Of a stretch of DNA of 53,764 bases, positions 32,932 to 41,489 are shown piece by piece (position 1 is the first letter of the stretch; every line of letters starts with the position of its first letter). A model generated the notes under the pieces. That model searched no databases and was not told the DNA's origin. It worked only from the letters and a program-made list of their open reading frames with translations. Source of the stretch: an uncultured Eubacterium sp. (GTDB lineage Bacteria; Bacillota; Clostridia; Lachnospirales; Lachnospiraceae); NCBI GenBank assembly GCA_947385775.1, contig CANDMI010000018.1, forward strand, positions 1 to 53,764. The letters run 5' to 3'. The translations under genes were made by a program, and so were the position numbers.

Positions 32932-34009
32932 GAATCCTACTCACTCCTTCCGTAAACAGCTTTATTCTTGTTTTTACTCCATTGACACTTCCCGTCTTAT
33001 ATGGTTGAAGTTCTGCTCCATATTTAATTTGATTAATCGCTTCAATAATCGTATTAGCACAATCATATGACAATATTTGGTCTATCAAAGACGCAATCGA
33101 AATTGCAATTCCGTCAAAATAATATAGCACAAATTCATTTTTTATAGTTCCATTAGCTGTTCTTCCCGAAAAAACCTCCTCACCCCAATTTTCATTTATA
33201 AACTTGAAGGTTTGTTCAAAAATATTTTTCTCTTTTTGGTATTCAAAGTGAATTTGTTCCGTTGTGATTTTTTCTAAATACCTTGTTAAGTATTCCGTTA
33301 CAGGATATCTGTAGTTTTCTATATCATTTTTAATGGCAAAAAATCTTAAAACAAGCTCTTGGTCATATTTTGTTTTTCTTTTATCTGATGCAACCCTATT
33401 AATTACAGACTTAAAGTCTTCATTCTTGCTACACTCTTCTAGGAAATCAATCCCCTTCGAGCCCAATAATCTAATTGTACAATTCCGTATTTCTTGTGCA
33501 GATAAAATTTCGCCGCCTGTATTCAATCGTTTAAACATATGGTATTTTAGAGAAATCTCGCTCTCTTTCTTAATAACTTCCATACGAACAAAACTTCTTT
33601 TTATTTTTATCTGCAAAGCTTTTGGCAAATTATCAAATGTTAGTCCATTTAAATCCTTGACTATATCGCATCCTTGCAATTCTAAAAAATCATCATCGGT
33701 TTCACCTAACCGTTCCCCCCTAAAATGCAAATAACTAGATATTCTTTGCAATCCATCAATCAACTCGTAAACTCCATCATCTGTCTCTATAACAAAGATC
33801 GGTGGAACAGGCATTTCTAAGATTAATGATTCTACAAAACGTGATTGTTTTTCTTCTTCCCATCTAAAGAGTCTTTGATAATCTGGTGAAATTGTCAATT
33901 CCTTATTTTTATACATATCGTATAATTCATTGAATGAAACATCTAAGCTTTTTGTTCTAATTTTTATAATTTGCCTATCCACATTTTCAATTAAATTTTC
34001 TATTGCCAT
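32918..34009 (-). CDS. DUF262 (ParB/Srx-fold, GmrS-like N domain) protein (363 aa)
   Basis: DUF262 core with PDYQRLFRW (42-50), the NTP-binding/hydrolysing motif DGLQR (85-89) in ELIDGLQRISSYLHF, and FKRLNTGGE (159-167). The rest is helical, ending TEGVSRILDGR. DUF262 is the nucleotide-hydrolysing part of GmrSD-type modification-dependent restriction enzymes, but the GmrD-like DUF1524 HNH nuclease is absent. The adjacent HEPN protein could supply the nuclease instead. Promoter TTGTTA-16-TATAAT lies just upstream, so the two genes form one unit. I know this pair as a recurring association but recall no characterised named system made of just these two. Confidence 0.85.
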   Translation of the reverse strand: MAIENLIENVDRQIIKIRTKSLDVSFNELYDMYKNKELTISPDYQRLFRWEEEKQSRFVESLILEMPVPPIFVIETDDGVYELIDGLQRISSYLHFRGERLGETDDDFLELQGCDIVKDLNGLTFDNLPKALQIKIKRSFVRMEVIKKESEISLKYHMFKRLNTGGEILSAQEIRNCTIRLLGSKGIDFLEECSKNEDFKSVINRVASDKRKTKYDQELVLRFFAIKNDIENYRYPVTEYLTRYLEKITTEQIHFEYQKEKNIFEQTFKFINENWGEEVFSGRTANGTIKNEFVLYYFDGIAISIASLIDQILSYDCANTIIEAINQIKYGAELQPYKTGSVNGVKTRIKLFTEGVSRILDGR

Positions 34010-34057
34010 ACTTTCCCTCTCTGCCTACAATTTTTCACATCGGGTGACCCTATCTTT

Positions 34058-34085
34058 ATTATAGCAAGATTTACAAAATTAACAA
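34058..34085 (-). promoter_or_regulatory. Promoter of the DUF262-HEPN operon
   Basis: Minus-strand TTGTTA (34080-34085), 16 bases, TATAAT (34058-34063), about 50 bases before the ATG at 34009. GAGAGGGAAAG precedes the start. Confidence 0.65.
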
Positions 34086-34154
34086 CTCTTTTTAAATTGT
34101 TTTGCAATGGAACGCCGTTTTTGAGGACAAACATATTAAACCCTTATCTCGTCC

Positions 34155-34300
34155 TTACAGTACCTGCTTGATAATTGCAATCCCTTTACCTATTGTTGTT
34201 CCACTTATACTTGCTAATAATAAGATACAGACAACCAGCGCCATTTTGCCGCCCAAAATACAAAACCAGATACAAATAATGCCCCAATGATTTTCATCAT
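34155..34300 (-). pseudogene. Decayed small membrane-protein ORF coupled to the TetR remnant
   Basis: An ATG at 34300 overlaps the stop of the TetR remnant (ATGA). It reads MMKIIGALFVSGFVFWAAKW and stops at 34214. In the next frame a hydrophobic reading continues (MALVVCILLLASISGTTIGKG) to a TAA at 34155. Together they look like one frameshifted membrane protein, perhaps the start of a permease regulated by the TetR gene. It is too short to classify. Confidence 0.4.
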
Positions 34301-34795
34301 GTTAATTCCCGGTTCGAGCATATCGAACCTCCATTACTTTTGTTGTGATATAACTTGAAACTTGCACATGCTTGTGTAAGTAGCCGCCTTATTTCTTCGG
34401 GCGCAATGTTCGTTGCATTCGTAGAAACAATCGTTGCGATACCATGTGTAAATATCCATGTTTTCACAAACACTTCCGGTTCCATCGGAATAGGAACGCG
34501 CTTAGCCAGATCGTAAAGGCTTTCAAGTCTTGCCCCGCTATCTGACATATATAAAAGACGAAACAGATTTTTTTTCATTTTGAGCCAGCTCCACATACTT
34601 TAGTCCCATGCTTAAAAAATAGGGAGGTTCTGTATCAGAGGGCTGTTGCAGCATGGTTTCTTCAAATAGTTTTTCCGTTTTTTTGTAAACTTCTTTTTTT
34701 AGTTCTTCCATATTGCGAAAAGCATGGAACACTGGCTGAGTAGAGCATTTTAATTCGCTGGCAAGCAAACGCGCAACCGAAACGACAAGGCGCAT
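34297..34795 (-). pseudogene. TetR/AcrR-family regulator, N-truncated and frameshifted
   Basis: The minus strand encodes LLASELKCSTQPVFHAFRNMEELKKEVY, the second half of a TetR helix-turn-helix, but the first DNA-binding helix and normal start are missing. After GLKYVELAQNEK the frame breaks at a run of eight A residues (T-run 34570-34577 on the plus strand). The ligand-binding part resumes in another frame as NLFRLLYMSDSGARLESLY and runs to a TGA at 34297. Two lesions mean it is not a working regulator. A terminator-like hairpin lies directly upstream (34804-34845). The family assignment is secure from KCSTQPVFHAF; target unknown. Confidence 0.8.
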
Positions 34796-34803
34796 AAGAA
34801 CTC

Positions 34804-34845
34804 AAAAAGACGGTACAGCCCCCCTGTCAATCGGGGCATACCGCC
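34804..34845 (-). terminator. Intrinsic terminator downstream of the macro/nucleotidyltransferase genes
   Basis: On the minus strand GGCGGTATGCCCC (34845-34833) pairs with GGGGCTGTACCGTC (34822-34809) with a small bulge and one wobble, followed by TTTTTG. It would end transcripts from the macro-domain operon about 95 bases after its restored stop. Confidence 0.7.
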
Positions 34846-34940
34846 TGATCTAAAATTACTTCCTTGTCACCGCAAACCTTGGTATAAAATCATTTTCCAT
34901 GCTCTTTTTGGCATTATTTTACTCTATGATATAGATGTCT

Positions 34941-35274
34941 CTACGCCGCTTTCCATAATAAAATACCCTCTTTTTGAATATTTTTATAAAATGGCAGAAT
35001 CTCCCCCCCACTTTTTCATTTTCTCTTCCTCAATATCTACAAAAGAAAATACCTTTTCATATTTCATATCGAATTTCGCAGACCCTTCCAAAAACTCTTG
35101 TCTTTTATCAAAACTAATTTCCTGCCTAATTATAACCGCAATATCAATATCACTTTCCGGTAAGTCATCCATTCTTGCGGAAGGGCCAAATAATATGATC
35201 TGCGATATATTTCCATCAAATATTTTTCTTAAGCCTGCCGCCAAATCCTTCACGATACAATCAGACAGCGCCAT
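34941..35274 (-). pseudogene. Minimal nucleotidyltransferase (MNT), frameshifted in a 7-base G/C run
   Basis: The reading MALSDCIVKDLAAGLRKIF...ISQIILFGPSARMDDLPESDIDIAVI is a Pol-beta-type nucleotidyltransferase of the MNT class (GS-x-x-R-G...SDID motif, here GPSARM...SDID, so the Gly-Ser is altered). In the present frame it ends at 34984 after KKWGGDSAIL. Removing one base from the seven-C run at 35003-35009 restores the expected ending WGEILPFYKNIQKEG to a TAG at 34943-34941. This could be a natural frameshift, a phase-variable tract or a sequencing error. The ATG lies 4 bases after the macro-domain stop. MNTs in toxin-antitoxin pairs add AMP to HEPN partners; no adjacent HEPN gene is present, though one lies 2 kb away. 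Confidence 0.8.
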
Positions 35275-35278
35275 TTCA

Positions 35279-35788
35279 TCAGCCCATATCCAGCGCCGAC
35301 TCGTAAGCCCTGTAAGTCCCATCGTCAAATAGCGCCCATTCCACCAGGTCAAACGCCTTTGGATTGTCGTCCAAAAAACGCCGCAGCGCCCCTACCGCCA
35401 CCTTTGCCGCTTCCAAAACCGGATATCCGTACACGCCTGTGGATATAGATGGAAATGCAATGGAACGGATGCCGTTTTCAACCGCAAGCTTTAAGGAATT
35501 GCAGTAACAGGATTCCAGCAGCTCCGCCTCTTTGTTACTTCCGCCCTTCCATACAGGCCCTACCGTATGGATCACATATTTACATGGAAGGTTATAGGCT
35601 TTTGTAATCTTTGCCTCTCCTGTCCGGCATCCATGAAGCGCACGGCATTCCTCTAAAAGCTGCCTTCCAGCCGCCCGGTGGATCGCCCCATCCACCCCTC
35701 CACCGCCAAGCAGCGAGCGGTTCGCGGCATTGACAATCGCTTCCACATCCGTGATTTTTGTAATATCTCCTTTGACTAGCCTGATCAT
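35279..35788 (-). CDS. Macro-domain protein, O-acetyl-ADP-ribose deacetylase-like (169 aa)
   Basis: Macro domain of the MacroD/YmdB group: [23 protein letters not shown] (ligand-adenine Asp and catalytic Asn), [16 protein letters not shown] (phosphate loop), [22 protein letters not shown], and [12 protein letters not shown]. These enzymes hydrolyse O-acetyl-ADP-ribose and can strip ADP-ribose from proteins or nucleic acids. GGAGG lies 6 bases before the ATG at 35788, so the longer frame to 35866 is rejected. It is followed 4 bases later by the nucleotidyltransferase; co-transcription suggests a shared role in nucleotide-based modification, but that is inference. Confidence 0.9.
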   Translation of the reverse strand: MIRLVKGDITKITDVEAIVNAANRSLLGGGGVDGAIHRAAGRQLLEECRALHGCRTGEAKITKAYNLPCKYVIHTVGPVWKGGSNKEAELLESCYCNSLKLAVENGIRSIAFPSISTGVYGYPVLEAAKVAVGALRRFLDDNPKAFDLVEWALFDDGTYRAYESALDMG

Positions 35789-35871
35789 CCTTTTCCTCCA
35801 AAATTTTACGCTTTCTGTGTGCGCAAACAAGCTCCAGCCGCGCCCATTTGAAAAAACAGATCCCACCCTCT

Positions 35872-37149
35872 TTATTCCGGATACTTCATATCTTTTAATA
35901 TATCAAAACAGTCAAACGTCGCGAAATAGTCCTTTGGCGTTTGCGCACGGCGGATCAGCTGCGCGCTGCCATCCTCTTTTAACAACACCTCAGACGACCA
36001 AAGCCTTCCATTATAATTATATCCCATAGCAAACCCATGCGCCCCGGTGTCATGAATGACTAACAAATCCCCTTTGTCGATTTTTGGCAGCATGCGGTTG
36101 ATCGCAAATTTATCGTTGTTTTCGCATAACGATCCCGTAACGTCATACATGTGATCGCAAGGCGCATCCTCCTTGCCCATGACCGTAATATGATGGTAAG
36201 CATTGTACATAGCAGGGCGCATCAGGTTTGCCGCGCATGCGTCTACACCGATGTATTCCTTATACGTATGCTTTTCATGGATCGCCCTCGTTACAAGGCA
36301 TCCATACGGCCCTGTCATAAAACGGCCCATTTCCGTATAGATCGCCACGTCGCCAAGCCCCGCCGGGACTAAAACTTCCTCGTAAACCTGACGCACGCCC
36401 TCCCCGATCTTTTGAATGTCATTTGGCGTTTCCTCTGGCCTGTAAGGGATGCCGACTCCGCCGGATAGATTAATAAAGCTCATGGAAATGCCAAGCTTTT
36501 CCTTAATTTCCACCACCAGCTCAAACAACGTCTTTGCAAGCGCCGGATAGTAGTCGTTTGTCACCGTATTGCTTACAAGGAACGCATGCAGCCCAAAACG
36601 CTCCACGCCTTTTTCCTTTAAAATCTGATACCCTTCAAACAGCTGCTCTTTTGTAAAGCCGTATTTTGATTCTCCCGGATTATCCATTATGCCGTTGCTG
36701 ATCTCATAAACCCCGCCAGGATTATAGCGGCAGCTAATCGTCTTTGGTATCTTTCCAATGGTCTTTTCTAAAAAATCAATATGCGTAAAATCATCCAGGT
36801 TGATGATCGCGCCGATCTCATCCGCAAACGCAAACTCCTGCGGCGGCGTATCATTCGAGGAAAACATAATGTCCTCCCCGCAGATCGAAAGCGCGTCTGA
36901 AAGCATCAGCTCCGTCATCGACGAGCAGTCACAGCCGCAGCCATATTCATGCAAAATCTGGATCAAAAACGGGTTTGGGGTCGCTTTCACCGCGAAATAC
37001 TCTTTATAGCCCTTATTCCATGAAAACGCTTCCTTTACCGCCTTCGCATTCTCACGGATTCCTTTTTCATCATATAAATAAAACGGCGTTGGAAACTGCT
37101 TTACGATTTCCTGCAATTGCTCGTTTGTTACAAACGGTAGTTTTTTCAT
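35872..37149 (-). CDS. lysA: Diaminopimelate decarboxylase (425 aa)
   Basis: PLP enzyme (fold III) making L-lysine from meso-diaminopimelate. PLP-binding Lys55 in [12 protein letters not shown], glycine loop SGGVGIPY, and the C-terminal [13 protein letters not shown] and [14 protein letters not shown] (a Cys-Glu active-site element). The length is normal. AAGGAG lies 9 bases before the ATG. It stands as a single gene. A close relative acting on carboxynorspermidine is possible, but length and context favour lysA. The macro-domain operon starts 84 bases downstream, on the same strand. Confidence 0.88.
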   Translation of the reverse strand: MKKLPFVTNEQLQEIVKQFPTPFYLYDEKGIRENAKAVKEAFSWNKGYKEYFAVKATPNPFLIQILHEYGCGCDCSSMTELMLSDALSICGEDIMFSSNDTPPQEFAFADEIGAIINLDDFTHIDFLEKTIGKIPKTISCRYNPGGVYEISNGIMDNPGESKYGFTKEQLFEGYQILKEKGVERFGLHAFLVSNTVTNDYYPALAKTLFELVVEIKEKLGISMSFINLSGGVGIPYRPEETPNDIQKIGEGVRQVYEEVLVPAGLGDVAIYTEMGRFMTGPYGCLVTRAIHEKHTYKEYIGVDACAANLMRPAMYNAYHHITVMGKEDAPCDHMYDVTGSLCENNDKFAINRMLPKIDKGDLLVIHDTGAHGFAMGYNYNGRLWSSEVLLKEDGSAQLIRRAQTPKDYFATFDCFDILKDMKYPE

Positions 37150-37359
37150 GACTGTATTCTCCTTTATGTATTCTTGTATGTTTTGGGATGTATCCCCGAA
37201 AGCGAATGGAGCCGCGCGGCCCTAAGCATCTATTGCACATAAATTTTTATTTTGTAATAAGACAGATACACTATATCATTTTAACATGCGCGCTGTCAAG
37301 AAATGCAGACGATGAAATCGAAACGCTTGCTACCGTTAGATTAAGATATTATATTTTCG

Positions 37360-37677
37360 CTAACCGGACGCGGGGGATGGGCTTAGCGTCTCCACGATAA
37401 ATTTCGGGACTCCGCTGTAAGCCCCGCCTTTTAAACGGCTCCTGTCACAGATGATCATAATGTCCGGACATACATGATCGTCATTGATCTTAGGATGATA
37501 TTTAAAATCCAAATTCTCTATCGATACGATGCATGCGCCGCCTTTTAACCCCTGCTTGATCAATGCGTAAATATTGCCGTTGATCAAGCCATGCCAGTAT
37601 CCCGGGGCAGGCGACATCTCGTATATTACGCCATCCATTTTTTCATCTTTTTTTCTTTCATATTCCGCAAATCCCAT
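37360..37677 (-). pseudogene. Uma2-family (DUF820) endonuclease, C-terminally truncated (105 aa)
   Basis: Shows the first two-thirds of a Uma2-family PD-(D/E)XK protein: IYEMSPAPGYWHGLINGNIY, then VCPDIMIICD (catalytic Asp) and FIVETLSPSPASG (catalytic Glu). The frame stops at 37360 before the usual D-x-x-x-K-x-x-x-Y and EYWIVD segments, so the domain is incomplete; intact members are about 180-190 residues. Neither alternative frame continues the domain. AGGATGAGGG lies before the ATG. It may be a deletion remnant. Confidence 0.75.
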
Positions 37678-37821
37678 ATGCCCTCATCCTTTCCGTTCAT
37701 AGCTTTATTATACAGCTTTCCGTATCCGTTTATCAACCAGCTTTCAAAGTAAGAAACCGTTCAAAAACACCCGCGCGGCCCACATGAGGAAGTTTGCCGC
37801 TGACGCAGCATGCCTGCGCAT

Positions 37822-37858
37822 AAAAAATGACCGGAGGCCCCAAAAAGCCCCCGGCATT
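37822..37858 (-). terminator. Intrinsic terminator of the PTS IICB gene
   Basis: On the minus strand GCCGGGGGC, loop TTTTTG, GGGCCTCCGGTC, then ATTTTTT. It follows the IICB stop by about 45 bases. Confidence 0.75.
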
Positions 37859-37901
37859 TTTAAATCTGATTTTATTCATAAAACAGAACTATCGCTTTGC
37901 G

Positions 37902-39359
37902 CTACAGCATCTTTTTCATTTCATCCGCCACAAACTGCACCTTCGTGCCAATAATGACCTGCACCGATGTCTTGCTCGGACGCATAATGCCCGCAACTCC
38001 CGCTGATTTAATCTTCTTTTCATCCACTTTCGTATAGTCCTTAATCTCAAGACGAAGCCTTGTAATACAGTTGTCCAAAGACTTCACATTCGCCTTGCCG
38101 CCCAGTCCTTCTAAAACGATCCTTGCAACTTCTGTGAAATTGTCATTGGAAAGCACAACTCTCTTTTCCGCTTCCATATCATCGTCTTCCCTGCCTGGAG
38201 TCTTTAACTTAAATTTCGTAATGGCAAAGCGGAATACGACGTAGTAAAGCACGCCAACGCCAATGCCGATCGGAATCAAAAACCACGGATTCTGCGCCAG
38301 CGGCGTAAAGGAGCTAAGCGCCATGTCGATCGCGCCGCCGGAAAACGAGAACCCGGCACGGATTGGAAGCGCAACCGTAATCGCGGAAGTAACGCCTGCC
38401 AATAACGCATGAAGCACATATAAACCAGGAGCTAAGAACATAAACGAAAATTCAATCGGTTCTGTCACGCCTGTAAAGAAAGAACAAAACGCTGCTGACG
38501 CTAACAGCCCGTACACTTCCTTCTTTTTGCCCTTCTTTGCCGTATGGTACATCGCAAGACATGCCGCTGGAAGCCCGAACATCATAAACGGGAAGAAGCC
38601 TGTCATGTACATGCCGGTTTCGCCCAATACGCCCGTATTTCCCCAGAAGTTTCCAAGGTCGTTGATCCCTGCGACGTCAAACCAGAATACCGAATTGAGC
38701 GCATGGTGCAGGCCAAATGGAATGAGCAGCCTGTTAAAGAACGTATATACGCCTGCCCCGATCGGCCCCCATCCTAAGAACGTCTTGCCGATCGCAACCA
38801 ATACGCCATATACCATTGGCCATAAAATAAACAAGATCGCGGAAGCCACGATGGACACCGCCGCCGTTACGATCGCAACTGCGCGTTTGCCGCTAAAAAA
38901 GGACAACGCATCCGGAAGCTTCGTATTTTTAAACTTGTTGTAACAGGTAGAGCCGATCAAACCGGCAATAATGCCGATAAACTGATTCTGGATCTTAGAA
39001 AAAGCCGGGTCAGCTTCTTTCCCTGTTAACCCCCCCACTGTTGCGCTGCTTAGCAGCGTCGTGATCATCAAAAAAGATACCAGGCCCGCAAGCCCTGCCG
39101 TGCCGTCCGCATCATCCGACATCCCGACCGCAACTCCAATTGCAAACAGCCACGCCATATTGTCAATCAAAGCGCCGCCGGCCTTGATCAGGAAAAGCCC
39201 GATCGTATACATCGGGCCGCCGGCTGTGAATCCGGCAACCTCGCCCGCCATCGCTGCGGGAGCCAAAATATAGCCGATCCCCATCAAAATGCCGCACACC
39301 GGTAAACATGCCACTGGCAGCATCAAAGATTTACCTAACCGCTGAAAATATTTCATCAT
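37902..39359 (-). CDS. nagE: PTS N-acetylglucosamine/glucose-type IICB permease (485 aa)
   Basis: Membrane EIIC of the glucose superfamily (about 1-375) with MKYFQRLGKSLMLPVACLPVCGILMGIGY, a second motif GLHHALNSVFWFDVAGI and GVTEPIEFSFMFLAPGLYVLHALL. A linker leads to EIIB (about 405-485) with phospho-Cys near 431 in SLDNCITRLRLEI and SAGVAGIM. The domain order C-B and motif GLHH.LN...F fit the GlcNAc branch, but glucose cannot be excluded. It lacks EIIA; the IIA gene lies immediately upstream and supplies the phosphate. Three 13-bp repeats sit between them. Confidence 0.88.
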   Translation of the reverse strand: MMKYFQRLGKSLMLPVACLPVCGILMGIGYILAPAAMAGEVAGFTAGGPMYTIGLFLIKAGGALIDNMAWLFAIGVAVGMSDDADGTAGLAGLVSFLMITTLLSSATVGGLTGKEADPAFSKIQNQFIGIIAGLIGSTCYNKFKNTKLPDALSFFSGKRAVAIVTAAVSIVASAILFILWPMVYGVLVAIGKTFLGWGPIGAGVYTFFNRLLIPFGLHHALNSVFWFDVAGINDLGNFWGNTGVLGETGMYMTGFFPFMMFGLPAACLAMYHTAKKGKKKEVYGLLASAAFCSFFTGVTEPIEFSFMFLAPGLYVLHALLAGVTSAITVALPIRAGFSFSGGAIDMALSSFTPLAQNPWFLIPIGIGVGVLYYVVFRFAITKFKLKTPGREDDDMEAEKRVVLSNDNFTEVARIVLEGLGGKANVKSLDNCITRLRLEIKDYTKVDEKKIKSAGVAGIMRPSKTSVQVIIGTKVQFVADEMKKML

Positions 39360-39404
39360 ATGAATGTCCCCCTTCTTTGGATATTTTATGTCTATAAAAC
39401 ATCC

Positions 39405-39443
39405 TTTTCAATCATCATTCTCAATCATCATTTTCAATCATCA
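39405..39443 (-). repeat. Three tandem 13-bp repeats between crr and the IICB gene
   Basis: The unit TTTTCAATCATCA (plus strand) is repeated three times (39405-39417, 39418-39430 with one change, 39431-39443). The last copy contains the stop codon of the IIA gene. In the mRNA it reads as TGATGATTGAAAA repeats. It could vary in copy number or affect translation of the IICB gene. Source: direct reading. Confidence 0.8.
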
Positions 39444-39926
39444 TTTTCTATAGCTGATAACTTCTTCCCCCACTTCCACGCTCCCTTCCGTTTTACATTT
39501 GATATCCGAAAACTCATCGCTGTTACATAAAATGACCGGGATCACTGTATCATAGCCAGCCGCGCGGATCTCTTCCAGATCAGCCTCCAACAACAGATCC
39601 CCCTTTTTGACCTGTTGGTCTGCCTGCACCGCCACCTTAAAATGCCGCCCTTTTAGCTGAACCGTATCCAGCCCTACATGGATCAGGATCTCCGCCCCGT
39701 CTGATGACACTATTCCTACCGCGTGTCCAGTAGGAAACAACGTGCTGATCTTGCCGTCCACAGGCGCATATACCCTGCCATCCGCAGGCTTTAACGCCGC
39801 CCCCTTTCCTAAAACCTCATCCGCAAAAGTCGGGTCCGCAACCTCCTGGATCGGAACGCATTCGCCTTTGACCGGTGAGCCAAGGGACGCTCCCTTTTTT
39901 CCCTTCCTGAAGTCAAAAAATCCCAT
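39441..39926 (-). CDS. crr: PTS glucose-type EIIA (161 aa)
   Basis: EIIA-glc fold with phospho-His83 in ILIHVGLDTVQL, the partner His68 in FPTGHAVGI, and GRVYAPVDGKI. The protein carries phosphate from HPr to EIIB of the adjacent permease. The ATG at 39926 follows GGAGG by 7 bases; the longer frame to 40046 includes non-family residues. A clear SigA-type promoter lies 138 bases upstream, so IIA and IICB form one operon. Its free EIIA may also regulate other genes, as in other Firmicutes; no evidence here. Confidence 0.92.
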   Translation of the reverse strand: MGFFDFRKGKKGASLGSPVKGECVPIQEVADPTFADEVLGKGAALKPADGRVYAPVDGKISTLFPTGHAVGIVSSDGAEILIHVGLDTVQLKGRHFKVAVQADQQVKKGDLLLEADLEEIRAAGYDTVIPVILCNSDEFSDIKCKTEGSVEVGEEVISYRK

Positions 39927-40063
39927 ACCGTTTCCTCCATTCTGTTTTGCATTCATCTTACAAAACCGTAACTGTTTTGCGGACTTCCTACACGGAAAAG
40001 CTGAGTCCAAAAACTGCATCCATATATGCCGCCGGTAGCGATCCAATTCTCTCGGTCACTATC

Positions 40064-40092
40064 ATTATATGCAATTGTAGCAATTTTTACAA
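40064..40092 (-). promoter_or_regulatory. SigA-type promoter of the PTS operon
   Basis: Minus-strand TTGTAA (40087-40092), 17 bases, TATAAT (40064-40069). The leader to 39926 is about 130 bases. It includes CAAAAC-N7-GTTTTG, which could form a small hairpin; no RAT or cre site was recognised. Confidence 0.7.
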
Positions 40093-40260
40093 TTTGTGTC
40101 CATTGAAAATTCTTCTTTATTCATCATTTTGCATATTAAAATTTTTCGATTTTTCATTATTTTGTGGAATATTTATATATATTTTCAAGTGTCGTTTGTC
40201 TTTAATTGTAATATCATAAATCGGCCAATCCGCTGGATCATCTGGCTCTTTCTCTTTTTT

Positions 40261-41052
40261 CTACGTCATAACCTCCTTTCGCATCTTAAGCAATATCTTT
40301 TTTTCCAGCCTGCTCACCTGCACCTGGCTCATGCCAAGCTCTTTTGCGGTCTGCACCTGCGTCTGGTCGTTAAAATACCTTAGCTCTATAAGCCGCCTCT
40401 CCCGTTCGCTTAGCCCTTCTAAAAGCTGCCTTATGAGCATGCCGTCTAAAATCCGCTCCTTTTCCGGGTCAACGCTTCCGCCATAATAGGCTCCCGCTTC
40501 CCCTTCCTTATTTAAATCAAACGCGCTCCTGCCAATACCTACTCCCGCCACCACCTGGTCAGCCAGATACAGCTCGCTGCCGTCCGACTGATAGACGCAG
40601 TTGTAAATAGACTCCACCTCGCGGTTTGCGTCCAGCGCTAAGATCACGTCCTCCCTGGAAAGCCCCGTAGCCTTCGAGATCTCTAGCATGGTGGCTTCCC
40701 TGCCCTTTTCCTGGCTGATCTTTTCCGCAGCCTTTTTTATCTTCCAGCCGTTTTCCTTAAGGCTCCTGCTGACCCGCACAAGCCCGTCGTCTCTTAAAAA
40801 ACGTTTGATCTCTCCGCTGATCAAAGGGACGGCGTAAGTGGAAAATGCGGTCTGGTATGTAAGGTCAAATTTTTCGATCGCCTTGATCAGGCCGATGCTT
40901 CCGATCTGAAATAATTCCTCCTTATCATGCCCCCGGCGCTCAAACCTTTTGACAATGCTTCCCACCAATCCCAGGTTCTGCTCCACCAGCTTCTCTTTTG
41001 CCTGTTGGTTTCCGCCCTGCGCCTGCGCGAGCAAGGCCATTGTCTCTTCCAT
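40261..41052 (-). CDS. sigF: Sporulation sigma factor SigF (263 aa)
   Basis: Forespore-specific sigma factor. Region 2 reads NLGLVGSIVKRFERRGHDKEELFQIGSIGLIKAIEKFDL; region 3 has GREATMLEISKATGLSREDV; region 4 ends ERRLIELRYFNDQTQVQTAKELGMSQVQVSRLEKKIL. The position after spoIIAA and spoIIAB fixes the identity. It starts 5 bases after the spoIIAB stop. Held inactive by SpoIIAB in the predivisional cell. The sequence is intact. Confidence 0.94.
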   Translation of the reverse strand: MEETMALLAQAQGGNQQAKEKLVEQNLGLVGSIVKRFERRGHDKEELFQIGSIGLIKAIEKFDLTYQTAFSTYAVPLISGEIKRFLRDDGLVRVSRSLKENGWKIKKAAEKISQEKGREATMLEISKATGLSREDVILALDANREVESIYNCVYQSDGSELYLADQVVAGVGIGRSAFDLNKEGEAGAYYGGSVDPEKERILDGMLIRQLLEGLSERERRLIELRYFNDQTQVQTAKELGMSQVQVSRLEKKILLKMRKEVMT

Positions 41053-41057
41053 ATATA

Positions 41058-41489
41058 TTATTCTCCCGCCCCAAGCTGCTTTACCATGCGCACAGTCGTC
41101 CCCTGCCCAGGGGAAGAGTCCACCTCTACATCGTCCATAAAAGCCTCCATAAAGGCAAAGCCCATGCCGGAGCGCTCCAGTTCCGGCCTGGTGGTATAAA
41201 ACGGCTCCTTTGCTTTTGCCACATCCTCAATCCCTTTTCCATAATCCACAATCTCGATCTGGATTTGCTGCTCCTGCTTTGCGCAGGTTAGATAAATCTT
41301 CCCGATCCGGTTATCATAGCCATGTATAATCGAGTTCGTCACCGCTTCCGACACCGCCGTTTTCACATCCGAAAGCTCGTCCAGCGTAGGGTCTAAGTCC
41401 GCCAAAAACGCTGCCACCGCCACCCTTGCAAACCCTTCGTTCGCGGAATAGGAATCAAACCGGATGCTCATTTCATTTCGTTCGCCCAT
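41058..41489 (-). CDS. spoIIAB: Anti-sigma F factor SpoIIAB (143 aa)
   Basis: GHKL-type serine kinase that binds and inhibits SigF and phosphorylates SpoIIAA. ATP-binding motifs: EAVTNSIIHGYDN (N box), IVDYGKGIEDVAKAKEPFYTTRPELERSGMGFAFM (G1/G2 region). The N-terminus MGERNEMSIRFDSYSANEGFAR follows the family pattern, so I take the ATG at 41489. It overlaps the spoIIAA end by 22 bases. A second ATG at 41471 makes an ATGA overlap and cannot be excluded. Middle gene of the operon spoIIAA-spoIIAB-sigF. Confidence 0.94.
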   Translation of the reverse strand: MGERNEMSIRFDSYSANEGFARVAVAAFLADLDPTLDELSDVKTAVSEAVTNSIIHGYDNRIGKIYLTCAKQEQQIQIEIVDYGKGIEDVAKAKEPFYTTRPELERSGMGFAFMEAFMDDVEVDSSPGQGTTVRMVKQLGAGE

